Assembly (NCBI GenBank): GCA_002255065.1
Contig: NJEF01000071.1
Coordinates: 1 to 5,665, forward strand
Direction of reading: 5' to 3'
DNA: 5,665 nt
Source of the DNA: Desulfurococcales archaeon ex4484_204
GTDB lineage: Archaea > Thermoproteota > Thermoprotei_A > Sulfolobales > NBVN01
Notes under the pieces: model-generated
Databases searched by the model: none
Told to the model about the DNA's origin: nothing
The model's input: the letters and a program-made list of their open reading frames with translations, nothing else
Translations under genes and position numbers: made by a program
In this document: positions 1-5,665 of the stretch, piece by piece
Layout: every line of letters begins with the position of its first letter
How positions within the stretch are numbered: the stretch's first letter is position 1

Positions 1-96
1 CCGGTACTAGCTGTGGTGGACGCCCACGGCGATGTAACATACTATACCATGTCTGCGGTAAGAATTAACGAATTAAAGGGTGCTCTAGGTTGGTGA
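1..96 (+). CDS. endA: Probable tRNA-splicing endonuclease (tRNA-intron lyase), C-terminal fragment
   Basis: Frame 1 is open from the window edge to a TGA at 94-96 and gives the last 31 residues of a protein. They include A-V-V-D-A-H-G-D-V-T-Y-Y, which resembles the C-terminal strands of archaeal EndA family proteins (typically AVVDxxGDxTYY). In that family this region follows the catalytic lysine and packs in the dimer interface. EndA cuts the bulge-helix-bulge at intron-exon junctions of pre-tRNA and pre-rRNA. The catalytic Tyr, His and Lys would lie upstream of the window and cannot be seen, so the call rests on a short tail. The stop overlaps the hisS start as GTGA, which suggests a shared transcript and coupled translation. 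The short tail could belong to another protein with a similar beta-hairpin, but its neighbours in tRNA metabolism fit EndA. Confidence 0.62.
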   Translation, partial: PVLAVVDAHGDVTYYTMSAVRINELKGALGW

Positions 97-1373
97 AGCT
101 GAACATAGAGCCTGTTAGAGGTATGAGGGATGTCATACCACCGGAATCTAAGTTCGTCGAGATCTTGATAAGGAGATTTGAGGATGTAGCTCGTAAGTAT
201 GGCTACGAGCCTGTCATACCCCCTATTATTGAGAGGTTCGAGCTCTTCGCGCTGAAGTCAGGCCCTGAGATAAGGAGGTCTATGTACGTTTTTAAGGATA
301 AGGCTGGCAGGGAGGTCTGCCTAAGGCCTGAGTTCACAGCAAGTATTGCAAGGATTTACTTAAAGCACTTCCTCCCTAAGCCGAAACCCATTAAGCTATA
401 CTATGTGGGCCCTGCCTTTAGGTATGAGGAGCCCCAGCTAGGAAGGTATAGGGAGTTCATACAGGTTGGTGTTGAGAACATAGGTGATCACAGCGTCTAC
501 TCGGACATCGAGCTACTCCTAATTCTAAGAGATTACTACAGGAGTATCGGGCTCAGCGGGTACACAGTAAGGATCGGTAATGTTGGTGTTATGCGTGGGC
601 TATTTACTAGGTGGGGAATTCAAGAAGATGTCCAGGATGTCATCCTGCACCTCATAGATAAGAGGAGGATTGATGATGTTCAGGAGATATTAAAGCGCTA
701 TGCGGATGCGGAGCTCGATGTCATTAGCTACTTAATGGGCGTGAGGACCACGGATCCTGACGAGCTAGAGCAGGTAGCACGTAAGTTTAGCAAGTATGGA
801 GACGTTATGAATGAGGTAGCTAGGCTATCTAAGCTGCTTAAGGTAACTAGAGCTATGGGTATAAACACAGTAGCCGACCTAGGCTTCGCTAGGGGTCTTG
901 CGTACTATACGGGCTTCATATTCGAGGTTACGGTCCCATCCTTAAACGTCAGCATTGGTGGTGGGGGTAGGTATGACACCCTCATAAAGCTTTATGGAGG
1001 TCCTCAAACACCAGCAACAGGCTTCTCCCTAGGTGTTGAACGGACCTACCTAGCTTTAAAGGCTTCAGATTCTTTACCTGAGGTCGGTGAGAGAAGGGTA
1101 ATGCTTATCTCACTTATTGATGACTACACGTACGTGGATAGAGTCTCAGAAGTCCTTAGATCTCAGGGCTTAGCGGTAAATACCAGGTTTACCACGCTTT
1201 CTAAGCTAGGCGACGCGCTAGGTGTTGCTTCGAGGATGATGTACGATTACGTAGCCATTATAGGTGATAAGGAGTTTAGGAGTGCTAAGGTAACGATTAA
1301 GGATCTAAGGAAGCGTGAGCAGAGAACCTATTCAATAAAGGAATTGGGAGAGGGTGAATCCATATGGATTTAG
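93..1373 (+). CDS. hisS: Histidyl-tRNA synthetase (HisRS, class IIa)
   Basis: This cytoplasmic enzyme charges tRNA-His with histidine using ATP. From the GTG at 93 it is 426 residues, the usual length. The class II catalytic core is clear. EPVRGMRD near residue 7 is the HisRS N-terminus, LRPEFTASIAR (about 77-87) is a core strand, and FRYEEPQLGRYREF (109-122) is motif 2 with its ATP-binding arginine. RGLAYYTG (267-274) is the histidine-specific HisA motif with the catalytic Arg267, and GGGGRYD (289-295) and ATGFSLGVER (308-317) lead through motif 3. Residues from about 334 form the anticodon-binding domain, ending in DYVAIIG...KVTIKDL. GTG at 93 overlaps the upstream TGA (GTGA), which favours it. 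An in-frame TTG at 90 is the alternative, and GGGTG at 78-82 could serve either. The 3' end overlaps dys by 10 nt, indicating an operon. No key residue appears missing. Confidence 0.96.
   Translation: MKLNIEPVRGMRDVIPPESKFVEILIRRFEDVARKYGYEPVIPPIIERFELFALKSGPEIRRSMYVFKDKAGREVCLRPEFTASIARIYLKHFLPKPKPIKLYYVGPAFRYEEPQLGRYREFIQVGVENIGDHSVYSDIELLLILRDYYRSIGLSGYTVRIGNVGVMRGLFTRWGIQEDVQDVILHLIDKRRIDDVQEILKRYADAELDVISYLMGVRTTDPDELEQVARKFSKYGDVMNEVARLSKLLKVTRAMGINTVADLGFARGLAYYTGFIFEVTVPSLNVSIGGGGRYDTLIKLYGGPQTPATGFSLGVERTYLALKASDSLPEVGERRVMLISLIDDYTYVDRVSEVLRSQGLAVNTRFTTLSKLGDALGVASRMMYDYVAIIGDKEFRSAKVTIKDLRKREQRTYSIKELGEGESIWI
1351..1357 (+). promoter_or_regulatory. Ribosome binding site for dys
   Basis: AGGGTGA lies 6 nt before the ATG at 1364 and contains GGTGA, which matches the anti-Shine-Dalgarno end of archaeal 16S rRNA. 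It sits inside the last codons of hisS, so dys is translated from the same message. It fixes the dys start at 1364. Confidence 0.6.
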
Positions 1374-2308
1374 AAGGTTTAGAGCTTGTTGAAGACGTTA
1401 AGGTGTGGAGGGGTATTAAGGTAGTAGATCTAGTAGAGTTGTATGGCAAGATACACGGCTTTACAGCAGCGAGCATTAAAAAGGCTGCAGATGTGCTTGT
1501 TGACGCTATTAAGAGAGCAGACGTTAGGTTTCTATCGTTCACTGGCAACATAGTCGCTACCGGCGTGAGAGGCTTACTAGCCCAGCTAATTGATAAGGGG
1601 TACTTTAACGTAGTAATAACAACCTGTGGTGCCATAGATCATGATATAGCTAGGTCTGTGGGCGGGAGGTACTTGAAGGGATTCTTTGAAGCTGATGACA
1701 GAAAGTTGAAGGAGTCCGGGTACCATAGGCTAGGAAACATCTTCATACCCTTCGAAAGCTACGGAAAGTTAATAGAGGATTTTACAAGGGGATTAATCAA
1801 TGACATAGTTAGTGTTAAGAGGGAGTGGGGGGTTAGGGAGCTTCTCCATGAAGTAGGTAGGAGGTTATCGGGTGATGGAGCCTCAATACTGGGCGCGGCA
1901 TACAGATCGGGGGCAAGGGTTTACGTTCCGGGAATAGTTGATGGAGCTTTCGGAACAGACCTGTTCATGGAGTCTCAGTTTACTGGTTTTAAGCTTAACC
2001 TATTTAAGGATATGAAGGAGCTGTTCGAGCTAGTGTTTACATCGAGGGCGAGGGCTGCGTTAGTTATTGGAGGTGGGATAAGCAAGCACCACACCATCTG
2101 GTGGAACCAGTTCAAGGACGGGCTAGATTACTCAGTATACATCACGACGGCTGTTGAGTGGGATGGCAGCTTAAGTGGTGCAAGGACTAGAGAGGCCATT
2201 AGCTGGGGTAAGGTAAAACCGGGTGCCAAGCAGGTAAATCTATATGGTGACGCCACAGTCCTTCTCCCGCTAATAGCTTCATACATCATTGAAAGGGTGG
2301 AGCCATGA
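1364..2308 (+). CDS. dys: Deoxyhypusine synthase (DHS)
   Basis: NAD-dependent cytoplasmic enzyme that transfers the aminobutyl group of spermidine to one lysine of aIF5A, the first step of hypusine formation. At 314 residues it has normal archaeal length. Family blocks appear in order: SFTGNIVATGVRG (58-70) and ITTCGAIDHDIARS (85-98) belong to the Rossmann-like NAD-binding fold. VPGIVDGAFGTDLF (188-201) follows, then GGGISKHH (236-243) with the active-site Lys241 that forms the enzyme-substrate intermediate. WWNQFKDGLDY and TTAVEWDGSLSGA (261-273) line the spermidine/NAD site, and REAISWGK (276-283) and GDATVLLPL (295-303) close the domain. The ATG at 1364 has a good GGTGA site 6 nt upstream and overlaps the end of hisS by 10 nt. 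All key residues are present. It closes the endA-hisS-dys unit, and the next gene starts after an 80-nt gap. Confidence 0.96.
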   Translation: MDLEGLELVEDVKVWRGIKVVDLVELYGKIHGFTAASIKKAADVLVDAIKRADVRFLSFTGNIVATGVRGLLAQLIDKGYFNVVITTCGAIDHDIARSVGGRYLKGFFEADDRKLKESGYHRLGNIFIPFESYGKLIEDFTRGLINDIVSVKREWGVRELLHEVGRRLSGDGASILGAAYRSGARVYVPGIVDGAFGTDLFMESQFTGFKLNLFKDMKELFELVFTSRARAALVIGGGISKHHTIWWNQFKDGLDYSVYITTAVEWDGSLSGARTREAISWGKVKPGAKQVNLYGDATVLLPLIASYIIERVEP

Positions 2309-2347
2309 GGGCCTCACTCAGTATCGGTGGATCTTTATCTTAGAGGG

Positions 2348-2364
2348 CTTAAAAGGAATTAAAG
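2348..2364 (+). promoter_or_regulatory. Candidate archaeal TATA-box region of the top6BA operon
   Basis: The only substantial intergenic gap (2309-2388) has an AT-rich block with CTTAAAAG at 2348-2355 and AATTAAAG at 2357-2364, both resembling archaeal TATA boxes. With the usual spacing of about 25 nt, the first predicts a start near 2377 (short leader). The second predicts a start near 2387, almost at the ATG (leaderless). The upstream BRE position (AGAGGG) is a weak match. A pyrimidine-rich stretch after dys (about 2330-2340) could weakly end the upstream transcript but is too short to call a terminator. Confidence 0.4.
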
Positions 2365-2367
2365 CCT

Positions 2368-2384
2368 TACCACATTAGGTGGTA
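2368..2384. repeat. Perfect inverted repeat over the top6B Shine-Dalgarno and predicted start site
   Basis: TACCAC, a 5-nt spacer (ATTAG), then GTGGTA is a perfect 6+6 bp inverted repeat. As RNA, one U-G and one C-G pair extend it to 8 bp (2366-2386). The right arm contains most of the AGGTGG ribosome binding site (2377-2382). As DNA it lies about where the first TATA candidate would place the transcription start. It could therefore be an operator for a dimeric repressor, or an RNA hairpin that hides the binding site in read-through transcripts. Chance is possible for a 6+6 bp repeat; the position is what makes it notable. Confidence 0.5.
2377..2382 (+). promoter_or_regulatory. Ribosome binding site deciding the top6B start
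   Basis: AGGTGG lies 6 nt before the ATG at 2389. Three consecutive in-frame starts occur (GTG 2386, ATG 2389, GTG 2392). The spacing and the stronger codon favour ATG 2389. Confidence 0.55.
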
Positions 2385-2388
2385 GGTG

Positions 2389-3960
2389 ATGGTGTCAGCG
2401 ATTACTGTAGAGAAGTTTAGGGAGTTAACGCCTTCAGAGTTCTTTTACCGAAATAGGGAAATCGCGGGTTTTTCTAATCCCACTAAGGCACTTTATCAAG
2501 CTATTAGGGAGCTCATCGAGAATGCTTTAGATGCCACCGACTCACACGGTATTCTGCCCATAGTAAAGGTTTACGTGAAAAGGACTCCTAAACCGGGAAT
2601 ATTTAAAGTATCGGTAGAGGATAACGGGATAGGTATACCACCACACTATGTTCCCCATGCTTTTGGGCAACTCCTATACAGCTCTAAATACATCCTTAGG
2701 CAGACGAGGGGAATGTTCGGTTTAGGGGCTAAGATGGCTGTTCTCTACGGTCAGATGACATCCGGCAAGCCTGTTGAGGTAGTTACCTCACCTATAAATT
2801 CATCTAGGATATACATGTTTAAGATAATGATAGATGTAAAACGTAATAGACCCGTGGTTCTTAAGAGGGCTTCTTACAGCAAGTCGAATGACTGGCATGG
2901 AACTATGGTAACGATCTACCTCGAAGGGGACTGGGCAAGGGCTCGCTCCAAGATATACGAGTATATAAGGCGTACAGCGATCATCGCTCCCTACGCCGAT
3001 ATAGTATTCGAGGACCCGGATGACAATATAGTTTACTTCAGAAGGAGTACCGATAAGATGCCTTTCCCTCCTAAAGAGGTTAAGCCACACCCCTATGGAG
3101 TAGACATTGAAATGGTTAAGCTCATGGTAAACTCATCAAGCGATACAGCCCTGAAGGAGTTCTTAATCAATGAGTTCCAAGGTGTGGGCCGAGTAACAGC
3201 TGAGAGAGTGATTATGGAGGCTGGTCTTGAACCCACCGTAAACCCTAGGAAACTTAAGATAGAAGAGATTGAGAGGCTTGTTAAGGTTATGAGGGCTTCT
3301 AAGATCATTAGGCCACCACGCGGCGATCACCTTTCATACCTAGGTGAGGAGATAATCAAGACAGGGCTTACTACAATATTAAAGCCGGAGTTCGTGGAGG
3401 CAGTAAGCAGGAAACCAGCGGTGTATGAGGGCCATGCCTTCATAGTTGAGGCGGGAATAGCTTACGGCGGATCTATAAGCCCTGCGGAGCGACCAATGCT
3501 CTTACGGTACGCTAACAAGATCCCCTTGCTCTATGACGAGGGCTCCGACGTATCTAGGGAGGTTATCGATAAAAAGATAGATTGGTCCCATTACGGCGTC
3601 ACCTTCCCATCCCCCCTCGTTATCTTAGTACATATATGTAGCACTAAGATACCTTACAGAGGCGTTGGTAAGGAGTCGATAGCTGATGTACCGGAGGTTG
3701 AGAGGGAGATCGAGTTAGCTATTAGGGATGTAGCTAGAAAGCTAAGGTCATACCTATACAGGAGGAGGAGGGAGATTGAGGAGGTTGAGAGGGCTGTTGC
3801 TATAGCTAAGTACATACCTGAAGTCTCGAGGTCCCTAGCTAAAATAGTTGATAACGAGGTTCCTGAAAGGTTTGAGAGGGAGTTACTTAAAATGCTAAAC
3901 AGCAGGCTAGGGATGTTTAAATTGAGCTCGGTCTACGATGTGGTAATTAGTATTGATTAA
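2389..3960 (+). CDS. top6B: DNA topoisomerase VI subunit B (GHKL ATPase)
   Basis: ATP-binding subunit of the type IIB topoisomerase. Dimerisation of this subunit on ATP captures a DNA segment and drives its passage through the break made by subunit A. From ATG 2389 it is 523 residues, about the known length (roughly 530 in Sulfolobus). The Bergerat ATPase fold is evident: ELIENALDA (41-49) with the Mg-binding Asn45, VEDNGIGIP (76-84) with Asp78, and GMFGLGAK (108-115) as the ATP-lid glycine loop. A middle helix-2-turn-helix part (about 230-310) includes FQGVGRVTAERV (263-274). The transducer domain follows, with PYRGVGKES (422-430), in which Lys428 matches the gamma-phosphate-sensing switch lysine. 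The C-terminal helix (about 434-480) is long and charged, as expected for the arm that contacts subunit A. top6A starts 11 nt downstream, so the two are co-transcribed. No anomaly is seen. Confidence 0.96.
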   Translation: MVSAITVEKFRELTPSEFFYRNREIAGFSNPTKALYQAIRELIENALDATDSHGILPIVKVYVKRTPKPGIFKVSVEDNGIGIPPHYVPHAFGQLLYSSKYILRQTRGMFGLGAKMAVLYGQMTSGKPVEVVTSPINSSRIYMFKIMIDVKRNRPVVLKRASYSKSNDWHGTMVTIYLEGDWARARSKIYEYIRRTAIIAPYADIVFEDPDDNIVYFRRSTDKMPFPPKEVKPHPYGVDIEMVKLMVNSSSDTALKEFLINEFQGVGRVTAERVIMEAGLEPTVNPRKLKIEEIERLVKVMRASKIIRPPRGDHLSYLGEEIIKTGLTTILKPEFVEAVSRKPAVYEGHAFIVEAGIAYGGSISPAERPMLLRYANKIPLLYDEGSDVSREVIDKKIDWSHYGVTFPSPLVILVHICSTKIPYRGVGKESIADVPEVEREIELAIRDVARKLRSYLYRRRREIEEVERAVAIAKYIPEVSRSLAKIVDNEVPERFERELLKMLNSRLGMFKLSSVYDVVISID

Positions 3961-3961
3961 G

Positions 3962-3966
3962 GGTGG
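3962..3966 (+). promoter_or_regulatory. Ribosome binding site for top6A
   Basis: GGTGG lies 5 nt before the ATG at 3972, in the 11-nt gap after the top6B stop. It supports that ATG as the start of subunit A. Confidence 0.55.
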
Positions 3967-3971
3967 TCGTT

Positions 3972-5665
3972 ATGTATTCGTCGAGTAAAGATGTAGAGGT
4001 TAGGAGGAGGGCTTTAGATATCCTTAGGGCGAGGTTTAGTAACGTAGCCAAGTTAATCCTTGAGGGTGTACCACCTGTATTAGAAATAAGGAAGAGGACG
4101 TTAGCGAACACTCTCTACGATATTGAGAGGGGGGTGTTAAGGATTGGGAGTGAGACCCTTAGGAGGGCTTTTCTTGATGCAGGTGAAGCTAAGAAATTCA
4201 TGCAGACTGTTCTTATGGCTAGCATTATATATGACGCCTTAATTAACAACGAGTACCCAACAATAAGGGATCTTTTCTATAGGGGTAAACACACCATAAG
4301 GTATAGAAAGCTACCCTCAGGGAGGGTTGCTGAGGAGAACACGTGGAATGAGCAGTACGAATCTGACTCGGTTATAAGGGATATCGAGGTATTCATAGAC
4401 ATGTTAAGAGAGGAGATGCTGATCTTAAGTAAGGAGAAGGGGAAGGTTGTAGGTGATATGAGGATAAGGTCTGGTGACGACGTGATCGACCTAAGCAGGA
4501 TGGGCCACGGAGCTTACGCCATTGAGTCCACCCCGGACTTGATAGAATTCATAGATGTGAACGCGGACTTCGTCTTAGTTATAGAGAAGGACGCTGTTTT
4601 CCAACAGCTCCATAGGGCTGGTTTCTGGAGGAGGCATAAGGCCATACTAATTACAAGTGCTGGGCAGCCTGATAGAGCAACCCGTAGGTTTGTTAGAAGG
4701 CTCAATGAAGAGTTAAACCTCCCAGTCTACGTTCTAACAGATAGCATACCTAGGGATGAGGTAGTTATTATTAGGGACCCCTTACGCGGTATAATAAGAG
4801 TTGGCCCCATTGAGGACTTAATAGGTAGGTACTTCACAGGGGACGTTGAGAAGGAGCGAGTGACCGTACCTTTGCAAGTAGGTTCGTGGGATCCACGTAG
4901 TGGCGAGATTAGATGGTTTAACCTAGGCTACGCATACAGACACGCAATTAATGATGAGCTTGTGGAGGTCGAGACTAGGAGTAGAGGTGCAATAAGAGTT
5001 ACTAAAGGCCACTCACTCTTCGTTCTAAGGAAGAATGAGGTGGTAGCTATACCTGCCTCTGAGGTTAAGGCTGGGGACCGTATCATCGTGGCCAGTAGTA
5101 TGGAGGGGTTAGGTAGGCATGATTATAGAGGGTCTGGGGGGAATGGTCTAAGCGAGGAAGCTGCATGGTTGCTTGGATCAATTACGTCTAAGGTAGCTTT
5201 AAATAACAGTAATAGCGCACGTGGGGAAGCCCACAATCATGGCAGCACAGCAGTAGGTACGGCTAGTAATACAGTCGAAGAGCTTACATCGATTAATTGC
5301 GGTGGGTTCACGGAATACGTTAAACCGCTGAAACCCCATATCCCGTATGACATCTTAAAGGATAAGGAGTTATGTACTGAAGTACTTAATGGGAATGTTC
5401 CCTCAAGAGTGTTTAACTCATCGGTAAAGGCTAGGTTAGCGTACATTAATGGCTTAATCCATGGTGGCTTAATTAGGGGCGACCGGGATGGCTTGGTGTG
5501 TAAGGTAAGGAGCAGGGTTTTAGCTAAGCAGCTAGCATTATTAATGCTTACGACAGGTATGAGGCCCGTAGTTAAGGAAGGTGATGGCTTAATAGTTCTT
5601 AAAGGTTGGGGCGTCATGGGGGTTCAGGACAGGGATGTCAGTGGTGACGATAAGCCCGGATTAAC
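3972..5665 (+). CDS. top6A: DNA topoisomerase VI subunit A (Spo11-like), intein-containing precursor, 3' end outside window
   Basis: The frame stays open from the ATG at 3972 to the window edge (564 codons), longer than a whole typical Top6A (about 380-390 residues), because an intein interrupts it. The N-extein (residues 1-257) is a standard Top6A. It has a winged-helix CAP domain with TIRDLFYRGK (97-106) carrying the catalytic Tyr103, which forms the 5'-phosphotyrosyl bond. The TOPRIM domain follows, with VIEKDAVFQQL (203-213), whose Glu206 binds metal, then ATRRFVRRLNEEL (236-248) and VYVLTD (252-257). Asp257 corresponds to the first Asp of the TOPRIM D-x-D pair; the Glu206-Asp257 spacing fits the family. 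Family members normally continue x-D-P-(Y/W)-G here, but from residue 258 the sequence is an intein. The remaining extein, with the second Asp, should lie beyond 5665. The mature protein would pair with the co-transcribed Top6B. Extein identity is very secure. Confidence 0.93.
   Translation, partial: MYSSSKDVEVRRRALDILRARFSNVAKLILEGVPPVLEIRKRTLANTLYDIERGVLRIGSETLRRAFLDAGEAKKFMQTVLMASIIYDALINNEYPTIRDLFYRGKHTIRYRKLPSGRVAEENTWNEQYESDSVIRDIEVFIDMLREEMLILSKEKGKVVGDMRIRSGDDVIDLSRMGHGAYAIESTPDLIEFIDVNADFVLVIEKDAVFQQLHRAGFWRRHKAILITSAGQPDRATRRFVRRLNEELNLPVYVLTDSIPRDEVVIIRDPLRGIIRVGPIEDLIGRYFTGDVEKERVTVPLQVGSWDPRSGEIRWFNLGYAYRHAINDELVEVETRSRGAIRVTKGHSLFVLRKNEVVAIPASEVKAGDRIIVASSMEGLGRHDYRGSGGNGLSEEAAWLLGSITSKVALNNSNSARGEAHNHGSTAVGTASNTVEELTSINCGGFTEYVKPLKPHIPYDILKDKELCTEVLNGNVPSRVFNSSVKARLAYINGLIHGGLIRGDRDGLVCKVRSRVLAKQLALLMLTTGMRPVVKEGDGLIVLKGWGVMGVQDRDVSGDDKPGL
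4743..5665 (+). mobile_element. Intein inserted in the TOPRIM D-x-D motif of Top6A (N-terminal 307 residues, incomplete)
   Basis: A self-splicing protein element predicted to start at Ser258 of the precursor, right after the LTD end of the N-extein. Block A is S-I-P-R-D-E-V-V-I-I, with Ser1 as nucleophile in place of the commoner Cys, followed by VGPIEDL. Next comes the usual hairpin (SWDPRSGEIRWFN, 305-317; YRHAINDELVEVET, 322-335). Block B, V-T-K-G-H-S-L-F-V-L (343-352), has the T-x-x-H histidine that assists the first acyl shift. AIPASEVKAGDRIIVA (359-374) ends the N-terminal Hint half. A decayed LAGLIDADG region follows. Blocks F and G, with the terminal His-Asn and the +1 residue, are not in the window, so splicing competence cannot be judged. 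Codon use looks like the host genes, which suggests long residence. A split intein cannot be excluded from this sequence. Confidence 0.9.
5148..5665 (+). other. Degenerate LAGLIDADG homing-endonuclease region of the Top6A intein (partial)
   Basis: LSEEAAWLLG (393-402) matches the start of the first LAGLIDADG helix in archaeal inteins. It continues S-I-T-S-K, so the catalytic acidic residue appears replaced by Lys. RLAYINGLIHGGLI (488-501) matches the second motif (typically ...GL.DADG), but the acidic position reads Gly. A helix-loop pattern typical of this family follows (VRSRVLAKQLALLMLTTGM, 512-530). Between the motifs lies a stretch rich in Asn, Ser, Ala and Gly (about 408-437), unlike a folded endonuclease core. 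The region probably keeps the fold in part but not nuclease activity. Assignment of the two motifs is by eye and moderately sure; loss of catalysis is an inference from them. Confidence 0.65.

Noticed and set aside
90..92. TTG as the hisS start codon
   Set aside because: GTG at 93 forms a GTGA overlap with the upstream stop and is the stronger codon; the difference is one residue and TTG is not excluded.
1297..1635. Minus-strand open frame of 112 codons opposite hisS/dys
   Set aside because: It lies fully antisense to two clearly conserved genes, and its protein is low-complexity with no recognisable motif; it is a shadow frame.
2330..2341. Pyrimidine-rich stretch after dys as a transcription terminator
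   Set aside because: The T runs are only three bases long and interrupted, weaker than typical archaeal poly-T terminators.
2386..2388. GTG as the top6B start codon
   Set aside because: ATG at 2389 directly follows, is the stronger codon and has better spacing from AGGTGG.
2800..3308. Two minus-strand open frames (96 and 71 codons) inside top6B
   Set aside because: Antisense to a well-conserved coding region, with no family resemblance and no ribosome binding site evidence.
4514..4705. Minus-strand open frame of 63 codons inside top6A
   Set aside because: Antisense to the TOPRIM-coding part of top6A, short, and without recognisable features.
5237..5617. Minus-strand open frame of 126 codons opposite the intein endonuclease region
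   Set aside because: The + strand frame continues the intein with family-like motifs, while the antisense product is Pro/Ser/Thr/Leu-rich as expected of a shadow frame.

Overview
This window looks like chromosomal DNA from a hyperthermophilic or thermophilic archaeon, most likely Thermoproteota (crenarchaeal, perhaps Desulfurococcales-like; the genus is a guess). The evidence is an archaeal-type deoxyhypusine synthase, both subunits of DNA topoisomerase VI, the tail of an archaeal-type tRNA-splicing endonuclease, strong use of AGG/AGA arginine codons, GGTG-type ribosome binding sites and overlapping genes. Everything recognised is on the + strand and there is almost no non-coding sequence.

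Left block (1-2308), translation-related. The C-terminal tail of a probable tRNA-intron endonuclease (EndA) overlaps the start of histidyl-tRNA synthetase (hisS) in a GTGA stop/start junction. hisS in turn overlaps the start of deoxyhypusine synthase (dys), which starts the hypusine modification of aIF5A. The three read as one tightly packed, translationally coupled unit covering tRNA maturation, tRNA charging and translation-factor modification.

The only real intergenic gap (2309-2388) holds a TATA-like AT-rich element and a perfect 6+6 bp inverted repeat. The repeat spans the predicted transcription start and the Shine-Dalgarno sequence of the next gene.

Right block (2389-5665), DNA topology. 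top6B (ATPase subunit) is followed 11 nt later by top6A (Spo11-like cleavage subunit). They should form the A2B2 type IIB topoisomerase that relaxes and decatenates DNA.

The standout feature is that top6A is interrupted after residue 257 by an in-frame intein, and the window ends inside it. The insertion falls in the TOPRIM metal-binding D-x-D motif: the N-extein ends ...VLTD and the intein begins Ser-Ile-Pro. The intein has a clear Hint splicing domain (block A with Ser1, block B with T-x-x-H). This is followed by a decayed LAGLIDADG-type endonuclease region in which both catalytic acidic positions appear to be lost. The C-terminal splice junction and the rest of Top6A lie beyond the window.
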